Positions 27,664 through 38,000 of a stretch of DNA of 64,000 nt are shown piece after piece. The number at the start of each line of letters is the position of its first letter. The first letter of the stretch is position 1. The stretch comes from Roseicella aerolata (GTDB lineage: Bacteria; Pseudomonadota; Alphaproteobacteria; Acetobacterales; Acetobacteraceae). The position numbers and the translations under genes were made by a program. The DNA lies in the NCBI RefSeq assembly GCF_020523605.1, contig NZ_JAJAQI010000022.1:1-64000 (forward strand), given 5' to 3'. The notes under the pieces are model-generated. The model saw only the letters and a program-made list of their open reading frames with translations. It made no database searches and had not been told where the DNA came from.

Positions 27664-27921
27664 CTTCCTCCTCCACCGGTTGCTTCACGAGCGCTGCGCC
27701 TCATCTGCAATTCATCCGGTCGGCACCGGTTGCCTGCCAACGGAAGAGGGCCGTTGTTGCGGTTGGGGCAGCTTGGCGGACGAGGCCGCATTGACCGCGT
27801 GCTCGCTCCTGCTGCACGGGTTCGCCGAGTGCTTGCCCCAAGCCTGTCGCGGCGAATCCGGCGGTGGTTGCCGGCACGACCGCAGGTGGCAGGCTGGCGC
27901 GCGGGGCGACCAGGGGAGCAC

Positions 27922-27988
27922 TCATGCGTGGCGCCGCAGCAGGGGCAGCAGGTCGCGGCGCAGGACCTCCTCCGTGATGGCGCCGACC
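27922..27988 (-). repeat. 67-bp repeat unit, partner of 5697-5763
   Basis: This is the 3' end of the intact ccmG copy 2, nearly identical to the + strand remnant at 5697-5763 with about three mismatches. The two copies are in inverted orientation, so recombination between them would invert the intervening 22 kb. Confidence 0.75.
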
Positions 27989-28491
27989 TGGCGCCAGCGG
28001 ACGATCCCGCCGCGGTCGACCAGGAAGGTCTCGGGCAGGCCGTAGACGCCCCAGTCGATGCCGAGGCGCCCCGTCTCGTCGCGGCCGAGCCGCGCGAACG
28101 GGTTGCCGTTGCGCTGCAGGAAGCCGAGCGCGTCCCGCGGCGTGTCCTTGTGGTTGACTCCGAGGACCGGCACGCCCTCGCGGGCGAGGCGCGTGAGCTG
28201 CGGGTGCTCGACCAGGCAGGGCACGCACCAGGAGGCCCAGAAGTTCACCAGCACGGGCCGGTCCGGCGCGCGCAGGTCGGTCGAGGAGAAGGATGGCACG
28301 CCCGCGCCCTCCAGCGGCGGCAGCGCGGCGAACTCGGGCACCGGGCGCCCGATCATGGCCGAGGGCACGCCGCGCGGGTCGTAGTCGCCCGTCCGCATAC
28401 CCTGCAGCATCGCATAGAAGCCCCCACCCACAGCGGCGGCCAACCCGAGCGGGGCGAGAAGCAGGAGGCGACGGCTGGTGCCAGGCGTCAT
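27922..28491 (-). CDS. ccmG: CcmG/DsbE thiol:disulfide interchange protein, copy 2
   Basis: A 189-residue periplasmic thioredoxin with an N-terminal anchor (RLLLLAPLGLAAAVGGGFYA), the DsbE signature GVPSAMIGRPVPEF and active site ASWCVPCLVEHPQL (Cys about 87 and 90). It should reduce apocytochrome c or other exported thiols. It stands alone, apart from ccmF and ccmI, near lgt and a TlpA-like gene. Its 3' end is nearly identical in DNA to the remnant at 5697-5763. Confidence 0.92.
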   Translation of the reverse strand: MTPGTSRRLLLLAPLGLAAAVGGGFYAMLQGMRTGDYDPRGVPSAMIGRPVPEFAALPPLEGAGVPSFSSTDLRAPDRPVLVNFWASWCVPCLVEHPQLTRLAREGVPVLGVNHKDTPRDALGFLQRNGNPFARLGRDETGRLGIDWGVYGLPETFLVDRGGIVRWRQVGAITEEVLRRDLLPLLRRHA

Positions 28492-28608
28492 GCGGCGGGA
28501 ACCTTGGTGAGGTGAGGAGGCTTCACCAATCGTCGGCAGTGCGGGGGCAGCAGCGAGACGCTGTGCACCGCTGTGCGTCCGCACGGACGCGCGGGAGAGA
28601 GCACGGTC

Positions 28609-29451
28609 CTAGTCACCACGCACTGCGACGTAGGTGTAGAAGTTGCTCGCACCGAAGAAGCTGTTCTCAGCCGAGGCCCGCTCCAGCCGCTCCGCGAAGG
28701 CGGCCGCCTTCGCCTCCGACATCGCGCCTGCCTTCGGCAGCAGCACGCGCAGAGAGGCGATGCCGGGGGAGAAGAAGTCGGCCCGGCCGGTGTCGGCGAC
28801 GACGTAGCCGCGCGACCAGAGGAGGACGAGGCGGGCCTGGGCGAGCAGCCGCGGCATCGCGCGCATCACCCGCGGGTGTGCCACTCCCGTGCGCTGCAGG
28901 ATCCGGTCGGTGACCTCGCCGCCGTCGGGGGCGTCGGTCGCGAAGGTGAGCGAGCTGTGATCGCCATCGAACACCACGAGGCGACCTGAGCCGGGCCGCA
29001 GCAGCCGTCGTGCCTCCGCCAGCACCGTCGTCGGGTCGGCGACGTGGCTGATCAGCGTGTGCATGACCACGACATCGAAGCTGCCCTCCGGCAGGTCGAG
29101 GCGGTGCGCGTCGCCAACACGGAAGTCGATGCGCCCGCCCACACCCTCCCCAGCCGCCGCGCGTCTCCCTGCCTCCACGAGATGTGGGCTGACGTCGATC
29201 GCGGTGATCGGCCCCTTCACCTCGGGCCGGCGGGCGAAGGCGCGGGCGGCGAGGCCGGTACCGCAGCCGAGGTCGAGGATGGCCTCGGTCCCACTGAGAT
29301 CCAGTCTGGACGCATACTCGTCGAGGACGTGGGCAAAGAATGGATGCCTGCCACGCGCCTCCAACCGCATCGCAGCGGAGGCCAGGGTCCGCTCTTCCAT
29401 CCGGAAGGTGCGCCCCCACGGGTCGGGGGACTTGAGCTGGCTCTGCTGCAC
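28609..29451 (-). CDS. class I SAM-dependent methyltransferase
   Basis: A 280-residue enzyme with motif I ILDLGCGTGLAARAF (about 58-72), IDVSPHLVEAGR, DAHRLDLPEGSFDVVVMHTL and RLLRPGSGRLVVFDGD. A C-terminal helical part ends in NSFFGASNFYTYVA. GTG 29451 follows GGGAGGAGAG. It resembles UbiE/COQ5-type methyltransferases of unknown substrate. It sits between lgt and ccmG copy 2 on the same strand. Confidence 0.85.
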   Translation of the reverse strand: MQQSQLKSPDPWGRTFRMEERTLASAAMRLEARGRHPFFAHVLDEYASRLDLSGTEAILDLGCGTGLAARAFARRPEVKGPITAIDVSPHLVEAGRRAAAGEGVGGRIDFRVGDAHRLDLPEGSFDVVVMHTLISHVADPTTVLAEARRLLRPGSGRLVVFDGDHSSLTFATDAPDGGEVTDRILQRTGVAHPRVMRAMPRLLAQARLVLLWSRGYVVADTGRADFFSPGIASLRVLLPKAGAMSEAKAAAFAERLERASAENSFFGASNFYTYVAVRGD

Positions 29452-29567
29452 AGGCTTCTCTCCTCCCACTTGAGGTGACAGGCCACTCCTCGCCCTGGCC
29501 CCCTCTTCGGACGAGCTGAAGCCAGAGCGACGCATGCGCCCCAACGGCCGCCGCGGCCGGTCTCCGC

Positions 29568-30440
29568 TCATCCCTGCTCCCCGCCGTGTTTCTCGCCCAA
29601 GCCCGGCGTGACGGGTTCTTGCCGGGCCCCGAGCGGCTGCGCGCCGGAGACGCCTCGGCGCCTCGCCCTCAGCATCAGCCAAACGCCGATAGCGACCATG
29701 GGCAGCGAGAGGAGTTGCCCCATAGTCGCCCCCGCGAAGAGGAAACCGAGATGCGCATCGGGTTGGCGGAAGAGCTCGCCGATGATCCGCGCCACCCCAT
29801 AGCCCGCGAGGAAGGCGCCGGAGAGGACGCCCGGCCGCGCCCGCACCCCGGGGCGCGAGACGAGCCACATCAGCACGCCGAACAGCGCCAACCCCTCCAG
29901 CCCCGCTTGGTAGAGCTGGCTCGGGTGGCGCGGCTCGGGGCCGGCGCCGGGGAAGACCATGGCCCAGGGCACGTCGCCGACACGGCCCCAAAGCTCTCCG
30001 TTCACGAAATTGGCGAGCCGCCCGAGGAAGAGTCCGATCGGCACCACGCAGACCACGCGGTCCGCAAAGGAAAGGACGTCGAGCTTGCGGCTGCGCGCGA
30101 AGACGAACAGCGCCAGGACCACGCCCAGCGCCCCGCCATGGAAGCTCATCCCCCCGTGCCAGAGGTAGAGCGCCTCCCAGGGTGCGGTCAGGTAATAGCC
30201 CAGCCTGTAGAACAGGACGTAGCCGAGCCGCCCACCGAGGATGATGCCGAGCGTCGCCCAGGTGACGAAGTCGTCCACCTGCTCCGGTGTCGCGGCCACC
30301 GGGCGCAGCGCCACCAGCCGGCGCGCGAGCCGCCAACCGAGCAGGATACCGGTGATGTAGGCCAGGGCGTACCAGCGGATGGCGAAGGGCCCGACCTGCA
30401 CCAGCACCGGGTCGATCATCGGGAAGGGGAGGGCGAGCAT
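29568..30440 (-). CDS. lgt: prolipoprotein diacylglyceryl transferase
   Basis: Lgt adds diacylglycerol to the lipobox Cys of prelipoproteins in the inner membrane. The 290-residue protein has seven helices, the HGGMSFHGG motif (about 95-103) and the signature GRLANFVNGELWGRVGDVPW with its essential Arg/Asn/Glu, plus RHPSQLYQAGLEG. It lies 34 bases after the TlpA-like gene and may be co-transcribed. It is probably an accessory copy, because lgt is essential and normally chromosomal. Confidence 0.95.
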   Translation of the reverse strand: MLALPFPMIDPVLVQVGPFAIRWYALAYITGILLGWRLARRLVALRPVAATPEQVDDFVTWATLGIILGGRLGYVLFYRLGYYLTAPWEALYLWHGGMSFHGGALGVVLALFVFARSRKLDVLSFADRVVCVVPIGLFLGRLANFVNGELWGRVGDVPWAMVFPGAGPEPRHPSQLYQAGLEGLALFGVLMWLVSRPGVRARPGVLSGAFLAGYGVARIIGELFRQPDAHLGFLFAGATMGQLLSLPMVAIGVWLMLRARRRGVSGAQPLGARQEPVTPGLGEKHGGEQG

Positions 30441-30474
30441 GTGGTCTCCTACGCGCCGGAGGAGGCGGGTACGT

Positions 30475-31107
30475 TCATGAGCGTGACGGCGCGGCCGCCA
30501 TCGCGCGCCGGATCACGCCGACTGTCTCCGGGCTGTCCCACTCCAGCGGGCCGATAGCCCGGCCGATCTCGCGGCCATCGCGGTCGATGAGCAGCGTCGT
30601 CGGGATGCCGACGACGCCGAGCGCGCGGCTGGATGCGTTCGGGCGATCGAGGAAGACGGCGAGGTTCGCGATCCCGATCTGCTCGTAGAACGCGCGGACT
30701 GCGTCGGCACCGCCGCGGTCGATCGAGAGCGCCACGACCTCGAAATCGGGGCTGCCCAGTTCGGCCTGCAGCCGGTCCAGGGCGGGCATCTCCTCGCGGC
30801 AGGGCACGCACCACGTCGCCCAGATGTTCAGCAGGACGATCCTGCCTCGGAAATCCGCCGGGCCGAGCGGCCTCCCCTCCGCATCCGTGAACCCGAACTC
30901 GGGAACCGGCACGGGCCTCTCACGCATCACCAGGCCGCGCGGCGGCTGCGGCGCAGCGCCCGGCGCAGCCCTGGCCGGCGGCGCCGGCTCGCCGGGCGGG
31001 ACCGCCCACAAGGCAAGGCCCGCAGCTAGCCCGGCCAGGGCCACCAGGCCCAGTGAAAGGGCGAGCAGCCCTGGCCGCCTCAGCGGGCGGAAGCGGCGAC
31101 CGGTCAC
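30475..31107 (-). CDS. TlpA/ResA-like thiol:disulfide oxidoreductase
   Basis: A membrane-anchored periplasmic thioredoxin of 210 residues with one N-terminal helix, then PVPEFGFTDAEGRPLGPADF and the active site WATWCVPCREEMPAL. The cis-Pro loop is GVVGIPTTLLIDR. TlpA proteins reduce cytochrome oxidase assembly factors or cytochromes. The start is uncertain: GTG 31107 or GTG 31155. It precedes lgt on the same strand. Confidence 0.85.
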   Translation of the reverse strand: MTGRRFRPLRRPGLLALSLGLVALAGLAAGLALWAVPPGEPAPPARAAPGAAPQPPRGLVMRERPVPVPEFGFTDAEGRPLGPADFRGRIVLLNIWATWCVPCREEMPALDRLQAELGSPDFEVVALSIDRGGADAVRAFYEQIGIANLAVFLDRPNASSRALGVVGIPTTLLIDRDGREIGRAIGPLEWDSPETVGVIRRAMAAAPSRS

Positions 31108-31235
31108 CGAGGCAATTCCTCGATGGACGGCAGAACCGCTCGATGAGCGCTGCACTGAGTCGACATCGCGTTCTCGCTGGCTTGACCTCGGCCGGCGTCC
31201 TCGCGGGGCGACCGAACAAGATCGATGGTCATCCT

Positions 31236-31254
31236 CCCGAGCGCCGTGCTCGGG
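31236..31254 (-). terminator. hairpin after the small Cys protein gene
   Basis: CCCGAGC and GCTCGGG form a perfect 7-bp stem with a 5-base loop, 40 bases beyond the stop of the gene at 31296-31634. A second short hairpin (CGGCCC-GGAGA-GGGCCG) is adjacent. No T-run, as is common in very GC-rich genomes. Confidence 0.45.
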
Positions 31255-31295
31255 AACGGGCGAGCAGGAAACGGCCCGGAGAGGGCCGCCCCGCG

Positions 31296-31634
31296 TCAGA
31301 CCTGGACGGTCAGCTTGGGAGGATGAGGATCAGGGAGGCGCGCCAAGCCGGCGCCGCTCCGATCCGGCGCCACGGCGAACACGCTGGACGCCACCGGAAC
31401 TTCCGGGGCGCCGCCGTCTGGGGGAAGCGCGACCGTGCCGACGCAGCTCGGCGCCTGCACGCAGGCGGAAGCCTTGGCCGTGTCGTCTCCGCAGTCATCC
31501 TGCATCGGCAGGGCCATGCCGGCCACCGTGGCCTGGGCACAGTCCACGCCGCCCGCCTGCGCCGTCAGCAGTACCGTGCCCAGCGCGAACGCCAGCGCCA
31601 CGAGCAGACAGCAGATGCGGCGGAACACCGGCAT
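31296..31634 (-). CDS. small secreted Cys-rich protein of the copper island, member 1
   Basis: A 112-residue protein with signal peptide (LLVALAFALGTVLLTAQA), six cysteines in the mature part (VDCAQ, DDCGDD, SACVQAPSCVG) and a Pro-rich C-terminus (PDPHPPKLTV). Similar short proteins lie at 40288, 41042 and 60895. They resemble DUF2946/CopL-type proteins found beside copper genes, but no domain is certain. A metal-linked periplasmic role is inferred from Cys content and context. Confidence 0.65.
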   Translation of the reverse strand: MPVFRRICCLLVALAFALGTVLLTAQAGGVDCAQATVAGMALPMQDDCGDDTAKASACVQAPSCVGTVALPPDGGAPEVPVASSVFAVAPDRSGAGLARLPDPHPPKLTVQV

Positions 31635-31762
31635 GAGGGATATGTGACCAACTGAAGGCGGGAAATCAACAGGGCTGTCCCGGTGCGGTGCCGCGTTCGG
31701 CCGGGTACGTGGGACGAGCGGTCGAAGCGTCGACATCGCGGCGGTCGATTTGCGGGACGATG

Positions 31763-32905
31763 TCAGCCTGGCGCCCTCGCGCGGCGCCGGCCAAGGCGCG
31801 TCAGGAGCCAGCGGTTCGCCGGCACCTCCAACAGACGCCAGGCGAACCAGCCCGCGCCCAGGTTGGCCACGAGCGCTCCGGCCATGATCGCCAGCCGCGC
31901 CCCCTCGCCGGGAGCGGTCGTGCGCAGCAGCAGGACCAGCGCCGCTTCGACGAACACCCAGCACATGTAGACGCCGAAGGAGGCTTCGCCGAGCCGGTGC
32001 ACGATGTCCCGCGGTCGAGGCGCAGCGCCGGGGTGGGTCGCCTCCCGCAAGTGGACGCCGGCGACCAGCGCAGCGAGGCCGGCCACCACCAGTGCGTCGG
32101 CGCGCAGCGCGAGGCCGAGCGGGACGGCCGCCGCGGCTATGGCCAGCGCGACGGTTGCGCTGAGGCGGCCATCCGTGCAGAGGCGGCCCAGCGCGATGCC
32201 GAGCGCCAGTTCCGGGAAGAAGCGCACCAGTCCGAGATGCACGGTGACGTTGAGAGAGTCGGTCGGGCTGAGCACATCCAGCAGGAACAGAACACCGAGG
32301 AGCAGCGGCGGTAGCGCAGCCAGAGGAAAGGCAGGCAGGCGCAGTACCAGATGGAGCAGCAGCGGCAAAGCGAGATAGCCCGCCCAGACTGCCGACAGAG
32401 TCCAGGACGGATAGTTCCAGGCCAGCCGGTCCGTCGTCTCCCAGGCGTTAAGCAGCAGCAGCTGCAGCCAGAAGTCTCGCACCGAGAAGCGCTCCGGGTC
32501 GTTGATGGCGAGGCCACTCGCGGCCGCCGCGGCCACCAGCATCGCCAGGGCCAGCAGCGCGAGCAGGTGCAGGGGCAGGACCTTGGCCAAACGCCGCGCC
32601 AGGAAAGTCGCATAATCGCCGAGCCCGCGCGGCGGCCGAGCGCGGTTCCCGAGCCAGAGCGCGAAGCCGGACAGCAGGAAGAAGCCGTCCACACCCAGGT
32701 AGCCCTTCAGCACCAGGTGCTCGACGACCGGCAGGCCTTGCACCGCCCGCAGCGCGAGTTCGAGGTGATAGACGAGCACCCAGCCGATGAAGAGCAGTCG
32801 GAGCCGCGTCAGGCCGGCGTAGCGCGGTGCGACAGCGGGCTCCGCAGCTGCCGCGGCAGCAGCTTCGTCGGCCAGCACCTGCGGCGGCCCGGCCGAACGG
32901 CTCAC
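31763..32905 (-). CDS. acyltransferase family 3 membrane protein (OafA/YrhL-like)
   Basis: A multi-spanning acyltransferase with about ten helices. Family signs are the early RLLFIGWVLVYHLELALRA (His of the active site), GYLGVDGFFLLSGFALWL and ARRLAKVLPLHLLALL. These enzymes acylate exported glycans or lipids. GTG 32905 was chosen; GTG 32983 would overlap the next gene by 47 bases. It is not obviously linked to metals. Confidence 0.85.
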   Translation of the reverse strand: MSRSAGPPQVLADEAAAAAAAEPAVAPRYAGLTRLRLLFIGWVLVYHLELALRAVQGLPVVEHLVLKGYLGVDGFFLLSGFALWLGNRARPPRGLGDYATFLARRLAKVLPLHLLALLALAMLVAAAAASGLAINDPERFSVRDFWLQLLLLNAWETTDRLAWNYPSWTLSAVWAGYLALPLLLHLVLRLPAFPLAALPPLLLGVLFLLDVLSPTDSLNVTVHLGLVRFFPELALGIALGRLCTDGRLSATVALAIAAAAVPLGLALRADALVVAGLAALVAGVHLREATHPGAAPRPRDIVHRLGEASFGVYMCWVFVEAALVLLLRTTAPGEGARLAIMAGALVANLGAGWFAWRLLEVPANRWLLTRLGRRRARAPG

Positions 32906-32936
32906 CGGGGTGTCCCAGTCATCCTTCCCTCCCCGA

Positions 32937-33239
32937 TCAGCGGCCGGTTCCGTCGTCCTTCCGGTCGCGTTGCGCCGCGTCACCGCGGTGCCGGCCCATC
33001 ATCATCAGCGGCATCAGCAGGCAAGGCAGGAGCACGAGCAGGATCAGCAGGGTCCAACCCGACGAGAACGCCCGCCCGGCGGAATCACGCTCGGAGAATA
33101 TACCCGTTCCTAGCAGAAGGAGGATGGCAACCCCGACCACCAGCACGGCTAGCCCCCACTTGCGGAGCAGCCGGCGCGGCACTGCCCCCAACTTCCTGGG
33201 CGGTGCGCCTTCCTCCGACGGTTTCTTCGTATGGTCCAT
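32937..33239 (-). CDS. small two-helix membrane protein
   Basis: A 100-residue protein with a charged N-terminus (MDHTKKPSEEG), a helix near 30-47 and a second helix (TLLILLVLLPCLLMPLMMMG) rich in Met with one Cys, then a basic tail. The LPC-M-MM pattern resembles the helix of the small proteins at 41638 and 57777, related to DUF2933-like proteins of metal islands. ATG 33239 follows GGAG. Function unknown; a copper-linked role is a guess. Confidence 0.65.
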   Translation of the reverse strand: MDHTKKPSEEGAPPRKLGAVPRRLLRKWGLAVLVVGVAILLLLGTGIFSERDSAGRAFSSGWTLLILLVLLPCLLMPLMMMGRHRGDAAQRDRKDDGTGR

Positions 33240-33494
33240 GGAAATCTCCATTATGGCTGGGAGCGGCGGATGCCCGACCGCCCAAGGGTTGATGCCCTTC
33301 AGAACTACTGCCTTCGAGGACTTGGCGAGATACGGGGGATGAGGCGCGATGCTCGAAGCCGTGCCAGCGCGGCCAGCTCCGGTGGGGGCCATTCATACTG
33401 TGCGGCGGGCCTGCAGCAGCCGCACCGCCAGGGTTCGGACGGCAGGTTATCCAGTTCGCGTGCGAGCATGGCTGGGAGCCGCCCCCATGGTCGC

Positions 33495-33766
33495 TCATCC
33501 GGGAGTGGCACCACCGTGAGGACCGGGCGCTCGGCCGCGGTCGAGCTGGACGCTGACCGCTCCGTAGGTCGTGACGCAGTAGGGGACGATGAAGGTCAGC
33601 AGCGCCTTCGCGATGTTCAGCTCGGCCCCGCCGAACAGGGCGTCCCCTTGTTGATGAGGTTCAAGACCGAGCCGACGACCACCGCCGCCTTGGCGGAATG
33701 CCAGGGGATGCCCTCGGAGAGTGCCAGCGCCAGGCTCCGTCTCCACTTGCCCATCCAACCTTCCAT
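33495..33766 (-). pseudogene. nrtS: nitrate/nitrite transporter NrtS, one-base frameshift
   Basis: ATG 33766 (behind GGGAGAGAGG) gives KAAVVVGSVLNLIN and then loses frame. The next frame continues GDALFGGAELNIAKALLTFI and VPYCVTTYGAVSVQL to 33495. Together these form the small two-helix NrtS protein (about 90 residues). One missing base after LIN near 33655 explains the break. It could be a real mutation or a sequencing error. Confidence 0.7.
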
Positions 33767-33831
33767 GGCCCTCTCTCCCATGCGGCGCCGGGCAGTAGCG
33801 CCCCTCTCCGCCAGCTTCGACACGGGACTGG

Positions 33832-34218
33832 TCAGCTGACAGCACCGCCGCTCCGGCCGGTGGGCACCGTTCCGCGGCAGATGTCTGCGCAGCGGCGGCA
33901 GTCCTCCGCGCATTCCTGCATCCCGGGCAAGTCGCCCGCGATGCGCCGGCAGTGCTCGGCGCAGGCCTCGCACGCTGCCGCGCAGGCCGCGCACAACTCG
34001 GCGCTGAGCGACGGCATGCGCGTGATGAAGTCCGCGGCGATCAAGCAGGTCTGCGAGCAGTCGAGGATCGCACGGGCCAGCGGCGCGGCCGCCTCCAGAT
34101 CGCGGCGCCCGAGGTCCGCCACCGCCGCGCGGAGGCAGGCGCGGTGGCACTCCAGACAGGTCCGGATGCGGCGCTGCACCTCGCCGGACACGAGGCCTCC
34201 GCGAGGGATCAAGAACAT
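33832..34218 (-). CDS. four-helix-bundle copper storage protein (Csp3-like), copy 2
   Basis: A 128-residue cytosolic protein with about 14 cysteines on helices (TCLECHRACLRA, LCAACAAACEACAEHCRR, CAEDCRRCADIC). It is expected to bind many Cu(I). ATG 34218 was preferred because the longer frame to 34317 begins with low-complexity residues; AAAGGAG lies 12 bases upstream. It is downstream of cusF on the same strand. Confidence 0.85.
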   Translation of the reverse strand: MFLIPRGGLVSGEVQRRIRTCLECHRACLRAAVADLGRRDLEAAAPLARAILDCSQTCLIAADFITRMPSLSAELCAACAAACEACAEHCRRIAGDLPGMQECAEDCRRCADICRGTVPTGRSGGAVS

Positions 34219-34328
34219 CGATCTGGACGGCTCCTTTGCGCCAGCTTGATGTCGTCCTGCTGCCGGGGGCGCCGCCGCGCCCCCGGCCGCAACGGCGCCC
34301 GCCGCCACGCCGACCACGAAGTGGCCAC

Positions 34329-34715
34329 TCAGCCCTTCGGAACCACGCGGGTGACGACGTAGCCACCGCTCGCCCCGGGCCGCGGCGCCAACGTGAACTC
34401 CACCTGCCGGCCGGGCGCGAGGCCCGTGATGTCCACGCCCGGGGCCACGGGGAAGTCCATCGTCATCGCCGGCCAGCCGATCGCCGGGATGGGCCCGTGG
34501 GCGAGGCTCAGCGTCCGGCCTGCCGCGTCCACCTTCTGGACCGTGCCGGTCGCGACGGCCGCCCCCTGGGCATTCGAAGGGCCAGGCCTGGCCGCCTGCT
34601 GCGGCGCAGTGCCGGCCGTCGGGCCTTGCTGCGCGTGCCCCTGCCCGGCGGTCAGCATCAGCAGTGCCGCTGCCGCGGCGGCCACGGTCAGCGGTCTCGT
34701 GATGGTCGTGGTCAT
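34329..34715 (-). CDS. cusF: CusF-like periplasmic copper chaperone
   Basis: A 128-residue protein with signal peptide (VAAAAAALLMLTAGQGHA), a Gln/Ala linker and a CusF domain. The Cu(I)/Ag(I) ligands are visible in LAHGPIPAIGWPAMTMDFPV: His, the cation-pi Trp and two Met. It would deliver periplasmic Cu(I) to CusB. It lies downstream of cusA on the same strand, separated by 325 bases. Confidence 0.87.
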   Translation of the reverse strand: MTTTITRPLTVAAAAAALLMLTAGQGHAQQGPTAGTAPQQAARPGPSNAQGAAVATGTVQKVDAAGRTLSLAHGPIPAIGWPAMTMDFPVAPGVDITGLAPGRQVEFTLAPRPGASGGYVVTRVVPKG

Positions 34716-35040
34716 GTCCTCGCTCCTTGGATGGACTACATGGATGTGCGTGCAGGGGGCACGCTCCCGACGGCAGGCGGGCGTCGCCCGCCGCACGTGT
34801 CCGGCCGGCACCGCCGACCCGTAGGGTTGCCGCACGCGGCGGACCGACCGCGGAGGTGGGGTGTCAGCGCCTCGGGCGGCCGCCGAGGCGACCCAAGGAG
34901 CTGCTTCGGCCGCACGCACGCGCCCAAGCGCGTCCGCCATGCTCGGCTCGCGCGGGCAAACCGGCCCGCGGCAAGGCTTGGCCCTTGGCGGCGCGCCGCC
35001 CCCTTTGCCCGCCCGACGCCTCATCGCCCTCGGCGCCCCT
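34716..35040. other. 325-bp gap between cusA and cusF
   Basis: No supported gene. It must hold the cusF promoter if cusF is not read through from cusA. No clear MerR- or two-component-type site was seen. Confidence 0.45.
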
Positions 35041-38000
35041 CTATTCACCGGCCGCCGCGACCGGCTCGCGGCGCGCCGACGCGAGACGCTCGCCGTGGGC
35101 CGGGCGGTCTGCGGCGCGCTCGGCCACGACGGCGGCCGCGTGCGGCAGGCCCCAGCCCTTCACCAGGCTGTAGATGGCCGGGATCACGAGCAGGGTGAGC
35201 ACGGTCGAGGAGACCATCCCGCCCACCATGGGCGCCGCGATCCGACGCATCACCTCCGAGCCCGCGCCGTCGCTCCAGAGGATCGGCAGCAGCCCGGCCA
35301 TAATGGCGACGACGGTCATCATCTTCGGGCGCACGCGCTCCACCGCGCCCTCCATGATCGCCTTGCGCAGATCGGCCCGGGTCAGCGTCCGCCCCTCCGC
35401 CGCGCAGCGGGAGCGGACCTCCACCAGCGCGGATTCGAGGTAGATCAGCATCACCACCCCGGTCTCGGCCGCGACGCCGGCCAGCGCGATGAAGCCGACC
35501 GCGACCGCGACCGAGAGGTTGAACCCCATCCACCAGACCAGCCAAACGCCGCCCACCAGCGCGAAGGGCACCGAGAGCATGACGATCAGAGTCTCCGCCA
35601 GCGCGCGGAAATTCAGGTAGAGCAGCAGGAAGATGACCAGGATGGTGACCGGGACGACGATGCGCAGCCGGGCCTCGGCCCGCTCGAGGTACTCGAACTG
35701 GCCGCTCCAGGTCGCGTGGTAGCCCGGCGGGAAGGCCACCTCGGCGGCAACGGTGCGCCGCGCCTCCTCGACGTAGCCCCGCAGGTCGCGGTCGCGGATG
35801 TCCACGAAGATGTAACCCACGGGCTGGCCGTTCTCGGTGCGGATGGAGGTCGCCCCGCGGCTGAGGCCGACCTGGGCGACCTCGCCGAGCGGGACCGAGC
35901 CTCCGCCGGGCAGCGGCACCTGCACCTCCGTCGCGATCGCCTGCGGGTCGTCGCGCAGCTCGCGCGGGTAGCGGACGTTCACCGAGTAGCGTTCGCGTCC
36001 CTCGACGGTCGTGGTCACCGTCTCGCCGCCGAGCGCGGTCGCCACCACCGCCTGCACGTCGCCGATCGAGAGCCCGTAGCGGGCGATCGCATCCCGGTCG
36101 GGCACGACGTCGAGATAGTAGCCGCCGATGATCCGCTCGGCGTAGGCGCTCGAAGTGCCGGGCACGGCGCGCACCACCGCCTCCACCTGCCGCGCGAGGC
36201 GCTCGATCTCGGCGAGGTCCGGGCCGAACACCTTGACGCCGACCGGCGTGCGGATGCCGGTCGAGAGCATGTCGATGCGAGCCCTGATCGGCATGGTCCA
36301 GGCGTTGCTCACCCCTGGGAACTGCAGCGCCCGGTCCATCTCGGCGATCAGGCTGTCCGTGGTGACGCCCGGACGCCACTCGGCGCGCGGCTTGAGCTGG
36401 ATCACCGTCTCGAACATCTCGGTCGGCGCCGGGTCGGTCGCCGTCGCGGCCCGCCCCGCCTTGCCGTAAACCGAGGCGACCTCCGGGAAGGAGCGGATGA
36501 TCCGGTCCTGCGTCTGCAGCAGCTCCGCCGCCCGCGTCACCGACAGGCCCGGCAGCGTGGTCGGCATGTAGAGCAGCGTGCCCTCGTTCATGGTGGGCAT
36601 GAACTCGCCCCCCAGCCGCATCGCCGGCCAGGCGGTGGCGCCCATTGCCGCGACGGCGACCAGGATCGTCAGGACGCGGGCCCGGAGCACCAGCTTGATG
36701 AACGGCCGGTAGAGCCAGACCAGCAGCCGGTTCACCGGGTTGCGGTGCTCGGGCACGATCCGGCCGCGCACGAAGATGACCATCAACGCGGGGACGAGCG
36801 TGATGGAGAGCAGCGCCGCCGCCGCCATGGCGAAGGTCTTGGTGTAGGCGAGCGGCCCGAACAGCCGCCCCTCCTGCGCCTCCAGCGCGAAGATCGGCAG
36901 GAAGGAGACGGTGATGACGAGCAGGCTGAAGAACAGCGCTGGCCCGACCTCGGCCGCGGCCTCCGTCAGCACCTCGAGGCGCGGCTTGTCCGGCGGCGCG
37001 CGCTCCAGGTGCTTGTGCGCGGCCTCGATCATGACGATCGCGGCGTCCACCATAGCGCCGATCGCGATGGCGATGCCGCCGAGGCTCATGATGGTCGAGC
37101 CGATGCCCATCAGCTTCATGGCGACGAAGGCCATCAGCACGCCGACCGGCAGCATCAGGATGGCGACCAGGGCGCTCCTGACGTGCAGCAGGAACACCAC
37201 CGTCACCAGGGCGACGATGACGCTCTCCTCGATCAGCGTGAACTTAAGCGTCTCGATCGCCGCCTCGATCAGCTGGGAGCGGTCGTAGACCGGCACGATC
37301 TCGGTGCCCGCGGGCAGGCTCGGCAGGATCTCGGCGAGGCGCGCCTTGGCGTTGCGGATCACGTCGAGCGCGTTGGCACCGAAGCGCTGCAGCACGATGC
37401 CGCTCGCCACCTCGCCCTCGCCGTTCAGCTCTGCGATGCCGCGCCGCTCGTCCGGCCCGATCTCGACGCGCGCGACGTCGCCGAGCAGCACCGGCGTGCC
37501 GCCAGCGGCCCGCAGCACGATCCGCTCGATGTCCTCCACGCCGCGCAGGTAGCCGCGGCCGCGCACCATGTACTCGAACTCGGACATCTCGACGGTGCGG
37601 CCGCCGACGTCCTGGTTGCTCGTCCGGATCGCCTCCCGTACCCGGTCCATGGAGACGCCGAGCGCGCGCAGCCGCAGCGGGTCGACCACCACGTTGTACT
37701 GCTTGACGAAGCCGCCGACGCCCGCGACCTCGGCCACGCCCTCGGCGCGCGCGAGGGCGTAGCGGACGCGCCAGTCCTGCAGGGAGCGAAGCTCCGCCAG
37801 GGTCAGGTCCCTGGCGAGCAGGGCGTATTGGTAGACCCAGCCGACGCCGGTGGCGTCCGGCCCGAGCGCCGGCCTCGCCCCCGGCGGCAGGCGCCCTGAT
37901 GCGGCGTTGAGGTACTCGAGCACGCGGCTGCGCGCCCAGTAGAGATCCGTGCCGTCCTCGAAGATGATGTAGATGTAGGAGGCACCGAAGAACGAGAAGC

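Noticed and set aside
34861-37899. 1012-codon + strand open frame opposite cusA
   Set aside because: Low-complexity His/Arg/Asp-rich antisense shadow of a certain RND gene.
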